Origin: Cristatella mucedo | Taxonomy: Eukaryota > Bryozoa > Phylactolaemata > Cristatellidae | DNA: 64,000 nucleotides | Direction: 5' to 3' | NCBI GenBank assembly: GCA_009760855.2 | Contig: WPIO01000027.1 | Coordinates: forward strand, 2,536,501 to 2,600,500 | Part shown: positions 61,001 through 64,000 of the stretch, in pieces | Layout of the letters: each line of letters begins with the position of its first letter | How positions within the stretch are numbered: position 1 is the first letter of the stretch | Position numbers and translations under genes: made by a program | Notes under the pieces: generated by a model | Database searches by the model: none | Seen by the model: the letters and a program-made list of their open reading frames with translations, nothing else | Told to the model about the DNA's origin: nothing

Positions 61001-62663
61001 TATAGCCAAGCGCACACAAGAAAAAGTAATAGAAACTGAAACAAGATGCAAGCTGCTAAGCAAAGAATGTTGACACGCCTTCATTTCATTACTAAGAGAT
61101 TGTCCCTGGCTATCAAGGAGCTTTGGAAATCCATCGCCTATAAGTGATCCGGGTGCTAAGTGTGAGGCCCTAGCCTTTAGTCTGAGTTGAAGCTAAAAAC
61201 TAGGCTAACCAGGACCGTTTTCACACCATACAAACAATTCGTCAAACTGAAGGCAATGGATGCTAGTAAGGGTGCTACGAATATCCTACATAGAACGTAC
61301 ACTACAGCGAACGGGTATCACAGGATCTGGCATAGCCAGCAAGACCGAAGCACCCCAAAGACACACGGTCTTGTAAATGAGGGATCCAGAGGAATTTTGC
61401 TCGGCACAGGCAAGTCAGCACCATCCTTCGTGGGGCAAAGCAGGCGATGTCCGCATAGTATGCGATTTCCTACCAGCTGTTCTGCCTGCCGGCTTGAATG
61501 AGCGTAGCCGCTCTTCCCAGAGATCTTCAAAATCAGCAGCCGTCTGCAGCTGGCTGTCCTCTGCTGCTTCCTCGTCTTGCTGCTTTAGCTTGGCTGCTTT
61601 CTCACTGCATAAACAAACGAAGCGCCCGTTGATCACTCAAGTATCGGTGGATCAACCCACTTGACCAACTTCACCCCATATGCCTCCCATGTGACACAAT
61701 GGCAAATTCAGCCTGTCAATATATTAGTACAGGTCAGGCGAAAGTCTTGTCAACAGACACACAAGGACTGGGTGCCCCAACTGTCACCATCAAAATCTAT
61801 TGTACTACTCACTTTTTGACATAAAAGCTTTCGATTGCCAACCTAAGACTGCTGGGGGCTTACTCTTCCAAACCTAGCCCATAAGCCTGCTGATGCATTC
61901 AGAATCTTTCGGGTCTCAGCATACTATTTTTGTATGCTGCCTAGGTGGCAATGGTGCATAATTTTCACAATTTTAGTTCTGATGCTTATCCCGGCACGAC
62001 ATTTCCTATCTGCTCAGCAGCAGTGTTAGTTTTTGACCCTGGCAGTTCTCTTACTTGCTCTTCATCAGATCTTGCAGTGTGGCATGCAGTAACTGGTCAC
62101 AATATGCATGCAGACAGCCGTTTAGGCAATGGCAGTAGCAGAGACAACTTGAGAGTAATACGTAGCTTTAATAGCCCTGTTGACCACTGAATTGGATACA
62201 CAGCCTTCTGCTGATAGCTGATACCCGATGGTACTAATTAGCACATAAAGAAATAATGAAGAGAATGAATTTCGTCTTGATAAAGAGCCACGAGATAAAA
62301 CGGATCGCCATAAGCCACTTTGCAAGTACAATTACCAAGCCTGATCAAAGGCATTTCTTGAACGTTCATAAGCGTTTCCAGTGATTGCATGTATGTGCAT
62401 GCTCGACAGAGGCACAACACTACTGATGCAAAGAAAAGACACCCAGCAAAGGCAGACCTACAGATCTGTAAAATGCTGCAACTCATGGTTGGACAGGACG
62501 CTTTTCTCGAGTTCAATCTGCTGCATCAGCTCGCTGAACTGCTTCTCCATGGGTGTCTTCTGTTGGGTTATGACCGGGAATCTTTCCAAGCACACGGCAC
62601 TCCACAGCTGCCATCTTTCCGGTTGAGCAGCAGTAGCAGCAGCAGCGCGAATGAACTTGCGAT
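49181..62663 (-). CDS. MRPL46: Mitochondrial large ribosomal subunit protein mL46 (five exons; first exon not found)
   Basis: Component of the mitochondrial large ribosomal subunit with a Nudix-like fold. Minus-strand exons: 62663-62462, 61604-61474, 58597-58449, 58182-58045, 49339-49181. All have GT/AG borders and matching phases, giving 258 residues to the TGA at 49183-49181. Landmarks in order: RWQLWSAVCLERFPV and ELMQQIELEKSVLSNHEL (exon 1 seen); DFEDLWEERLRSFKP (exon 2); SRQLDRKLYFVV, WMLPQGTWKQGES (exon 3); VQFLGNAPCGFIKYRYP (exon 4); VFFFKAQLLKGD, HMWLTLDEL, YFEKLKKF (exon 5). They align in order with human MRPL46. The acceptor at 62664 leaves two bases of a split codon, so an upstream exon for the presequence (roughly 20-25 residues by the human length) is expected; none is convincing up to 64000. 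In exon 3 an alternative acceptor six bases inside the exon is possible. The last intron is 8.7 kb. The start remains open. Confidence 0.93.
49588..49690 (-). mobile_element. SINE A copy in the MRPL46 last intron
   Basis: TAGCGCCCCAAGAGAACTTA, CAGGCGCTTCACATATGCCT, GAGGCTCGAGCCC, CAGACCTTGGTCGGGCGAGC. Its head abuts the tail of the next LINE copy. Confidence 0.85.
49690..50270 (-). mobile_element. LINE family 1, RT C-terminal part plus 3' end
   Basis: The minus frame 50183-49842 reads FLHYLALAYLSDLLPHQAKH and FSSYAPKAWNSLP. Tail with ACAAAGTGCCTTCAGATAAC near 49710. Same orientation as MRPL46. Confidence 0.9.
50275..51720 (+). mobile_element. LINE family 2, RT part to 3' end
   Basis: RT relics in order: ALQDLSAAFDTIDH-like region at about 50410, LEDEALAWFKSNL (50485), SFKPPESAAATDKLNACV (50720) followed by WMSENFLKINDDKTELLLIG, then LDYCNSLLAGL-equivalent and LPPLRA end. 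3' UTR: GCCGCTTAGGCTGTGAGTGC, GCTATACAAAACTCTCCTGC, ending GGAGATACATTAGATTA. Frameshifted. Opposite to MRPL46. Confidence 0.88.
51722..51892 (-). mobile_element. LINE family 1 fragment plus SINE A head
   Basis: CGACGCTCACGACAGACAAG and GATTGCACATGCTGGTAGAC mirror the LINE family 1 ORF end. From about 51845, GGACCACCTTAAACGCTAGA and CCAAACCAGCTCGG are the inverted head of SINE A. Confidence 0.7.
51989..52045. repeat. (GT)n microsatellite
   Basis: Pure GT/TG tract of about 52 bp within the MRPL46 last intron. Confidence 0.97.
52240..52385. repeat. Tandem duplication, two units of about 74 bp
   Basis: GTGAGACAGAAAGATCCAGT recurs at 52273 and 52346, each preceded by a T-run and CCAGTTT(A/T)CATA(A/T)GCAAA. 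Few mismatches, so fairly recent. Confidence 0.85.
52386..53509. other. MRPL46 intron sequence, nothing recognised
   Basis: The 111-codon plus frame at 52714-53049 has no motif and no splice support; it lies antisense inside the intron. Confidence 0.4.
53510..53770 (+). mobile_element. LINE family 2, 3' end
   Basis: ACTGCTCTCCTGACTCAGCC, AAGCCGCTTCGGTTTTGAGT, GCGCTACACAAAACGGTCCT, then a GACCAAGATACATTACATTG, CATTACAT tail. Confidence 0.88.
54138..54740 (-). mobile_element. LINE family 1, RT end plus 3' UTR
   Basis: Antisense tail TAATAATAATGCATTTGATA, GAGCCCTCAGAGAACTTAAT, GGTTAGTGGTAGCATGC, on to CAATGCGTTGCTTGACTGGG. Its upstream end abuts a plus-oriented LINE tail (54740-54835: CAAAGGGCCTAGAAAGATTT, then ATTATTATTACT). 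Confidence 0.88.
54836..58044. other. MRPL46 last intron, unassigned part
   Basis: AT-richer DNA without recognisable genes or close matches to the repeats above. Frames at 55314-55526, 56150-56359 and 57132-57380 lack motifs. Confidence 0.4.
58640..58787 (+). mobile_element. SINE A, best preserved copy
   Basis: Full structure: head GAGCTGGTTTGGTCTAGCGG and TTAAGGTGCTCGCCCC, B box GGTCGTGGGCTCGAGCCCC, then GAAGCGCCTGAATAGAGATT, AAGTTCTCTTAGGGCGCTAT, ATAAATGAATTATATTATTA. It lies antisense in an MRPL46 intron, about 43 bp upstream of the splice acceptor at 58597. Confidence 0.95.
58870..60470 (-). mobile_element. LINE family 2, endonuclease and RT start
   Basis: Minus strand in element order: endonuclease relic with GYPLNQLPSDLLQRPCL (about 60330) and GDISIHTDSNSDSHLWRT (about 60190-60120), the GDFN.H-type motif of the L2/CR1 endonuclease; central LADTLSTFFMEKITHI (about 59490); early RT region matching 9950-10150 at 58930-59100. 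It complements the 3' pieces elsewhere, so family 2 codes for endonuclease plus RT. Stops and gaps throughout. In an MRPL46 intron, gene-sense. Confidence 0.72.
60471..61473. other. MRPL46 intron, nothing recognised
   Basis: Contains a G homopolymer of about 10 at 60840. Small frames only. Confidence 0.4.
61605..62461. other. MRPL46 intron, nothing recognised
   Basis: An 857-bp intron between two confirmed exons; no repeat or gene seen. Confidence 0.5.
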
Positions 62664-63170
62664 CTACAATGCAAATAGATCTCCCGAGCAGGCATGCAAA
62701 ACATGACCACACGTATATAAGGTACTTCTTTATTGACGTAGCCTCGTAAGACCGAATTACACAGATGGGTCGTATTGCAGGAGCACACGAGCATTTACTC
62801 GACCAGTGCTGTGCTGAAATTCGATAAAACACCCACAGCAGTTCAGGCATTTATGAAACCCCCTCAAGATTTTGTAACTCACTATTACGAGATCTTAATG
62901 GCCCTACAATAAGATGCTTACGGCTGGTGCATAACACTGCAGCTAGGCTTGGCTTGTCTTGACATACAGTATGATTCACATGAGCAAAACACATGATGTA
63001 CAGAAACGGTAGGTTTTAGCTCCAATTTAAATGAATGTCACGTCAGGGAACGCAGTCGATTGAGAGTCTCAATCTTTTTGGTACATATAAACTGAGAGCA
63101 TGATCTTCAAAGATTATGATCAGCTAGAGACACAGCTAAGCAACGTGTGTCAGAGAAGCAGGGGTGCAAT
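62664..63170. other. Upstream of MRPL46 exon, first exon not identified
   Basis: Expected to be intron. A short plus LINE fragment lies at 62910-62965 (GGTGCATAACACTGCAGCTA, GGCTTGGCTTGTC). An open frame runs from an ATG at 62850 straight into the exon, so a start there without an upstream exon cannot be fully excluded. Confidence 0.35.
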
Positions 63171-63174
63171 AAAA

Positions 63175-63650
63175 GGCCCAACAGTAATTATTTTCAATAG
63201 GTAGGGCCAAATCAAGAGATTGAAGGGACCTACAAATAAGTGATTTGACATTGAGGCAATACAAAGCTTGACGGGAAGCCATCCCAGAACGGACAGAAGT
63301 GGTGCAATGTGGAAGTTGCGACGTTCACGACAGACAAGCATAGACGTTGAGGCAATACACAGCTTGATGGGGAGCCATCTCAAAACGGTCACAAGTGGTG
63401 CAATGTGGAAGTTGCGACGTTCATGATAGACCAGCCTAGTTTTCAAGTTTTTCACTAAGTGCCAGCTTCTTATTGCACAAGCAGGAAGACTAGGAAGCAG
63501 TAAGTTGTAAAAGTCTGGAAGAATGTCAAATGCATGGACCGGCCTGACTGTTTTATCTTTATCTAAGAACTTCCAAATTTTTGCAATATTATAGAGCTGA
63601 ATCTAGCCAGACTTAACTGTGGAGCTGATATCGTAATCTAGCAAGAGGTC
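63175..63650 (-). mobile_element. LINE family 1, RT C-terminal part with internal duplication
   Basis: Minus frame with HIAPLVTVLRWLPIKLCIAS and, again, HIAPLLSVLGWLPVKLCIAS. The DNA shows a 96-bp tandem duplication (63251-63346, 63347-63442). Ends near GCCAGACTTAACTGTGGAGC. Confidence 0.85.
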
Positions 63651-64000
63651 ATTTCGAAACAAGATACTCAGGTATTCCATTTAGAGGCTTCACGAGATGT
63701 GCTGGCAGAGGCAACTTCAAGGACGAGGCTTTCCTGTTTCTGAGTGGGGCCAGGTTCGTCCATAGTAGGCTATTTTTGCCGTCCTCCAGCTAAGGATTGT
63801 TGGCAGCCATCCAAGTGAGAATGTCAGAAAGAAAGCTGCAAGGAAGTTGAGATTCTGATAGCCTAAAATATCAGGAATTATCAAATCGGTAAATCAGTGT
63901 ATCGATTACATAGAAACGAAAGCCTAAGCCGTCCATGGCAATAATATCGGCCAGAAGAGAGTACAAATTGGGAAAAGATAGGTGCCTAGAATGGGTCCCT
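63651..64000. other. Window end, nothing recognised
   Basis: May be more LINE sequence, but no motif is secure. Confidence 0.3.

Overview
This is nuclear DNA of a eukaryote, almost certainly an invertebrate animal. Its genes carry GT/AG introns of 0.1 to 8.7 kb, it is dense in non-LTR retrotransposon relics, tRNA-derived SINEs and long dinucleotide repeats, and it contains orthologues of animal housekeeping genes. I cannot name the species. There is no bacterial operon, CRISPR array or phage.

Four protein-coding genes can be supported. (1) HEMK1, minus strand, 22368 to 13235: eight exons whose phases all fit, giving a complete 340-residue mitochondrial release-factor glutamine methyltransferase. 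(2) A two-exon gene on the plus strand, 29909-30094 and 32444-32650, for a 130-residue single-pass membrane protein most like SMIM29. (3) SLC39A9 (ZIP9), plus strand, 40545-41612: an intronless, very GC-rich zinc-transporter gene of 355 codons. (4) MRPL46, minus strand: five exons from 62663 to 49181 coding for all but the N-terminal presequence of mitochondrial ribosomal protein L46. Its first exon was not found and probably lies beyond 64000. HEMK1 and MRPL46 both serve mitochondrial translation, but I see no sign that they are co-regulated.

Most of the rest is repeats. LINE family 1 (L2/CR1-like) has at least 20 pieces; the best are 25030-26945 and the heavily interrupted 34990-38590. Its copies end in a hairpin followed by (TTA)n. 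LINE family 2, related but distinct, lies at 7520-10150, 45585-46030, 50275-51720, 53510-53770 and 58870-60470. SINE A is tRNA-like and carries the same 3' hairpin as LINE family 1, so it probably uses that LINE's machinery. SINE B has a different tail and occurs partly as head-to-tail pairs. A small inverted-repeat element (MITE) has three copies, each near a homopolymer run. Long (CT)n, (GA)n, (AC)n and (GT)n tracts flank the SMIM29-like gene and SLC39A9.

Layout: 1-13.2 kb repeats and CpG-rich unassigned DNA; 13.2-22.4 kb HEMK1; 22.4-29.8 kb spacer with LINEs; 29.9-32.7 kb SMIM29-like gene; 33-40 kb unassigned ORFs and a mosaic of nested LINEs and SINEs; 40.5-41.6 kb SLC39A9; 42-49 kb spacer; 49.2-62.7 kb MRPL46 with TE-filled introns; 62.7-64 kb LINE relics. 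I found no convincing new biological system. The most interesting items are the LINE/SINE shared tail, a SINE about 43 bp from an MRPL46 splice acceptor, the intronless SLC39A9 and an inverted LINE pair.
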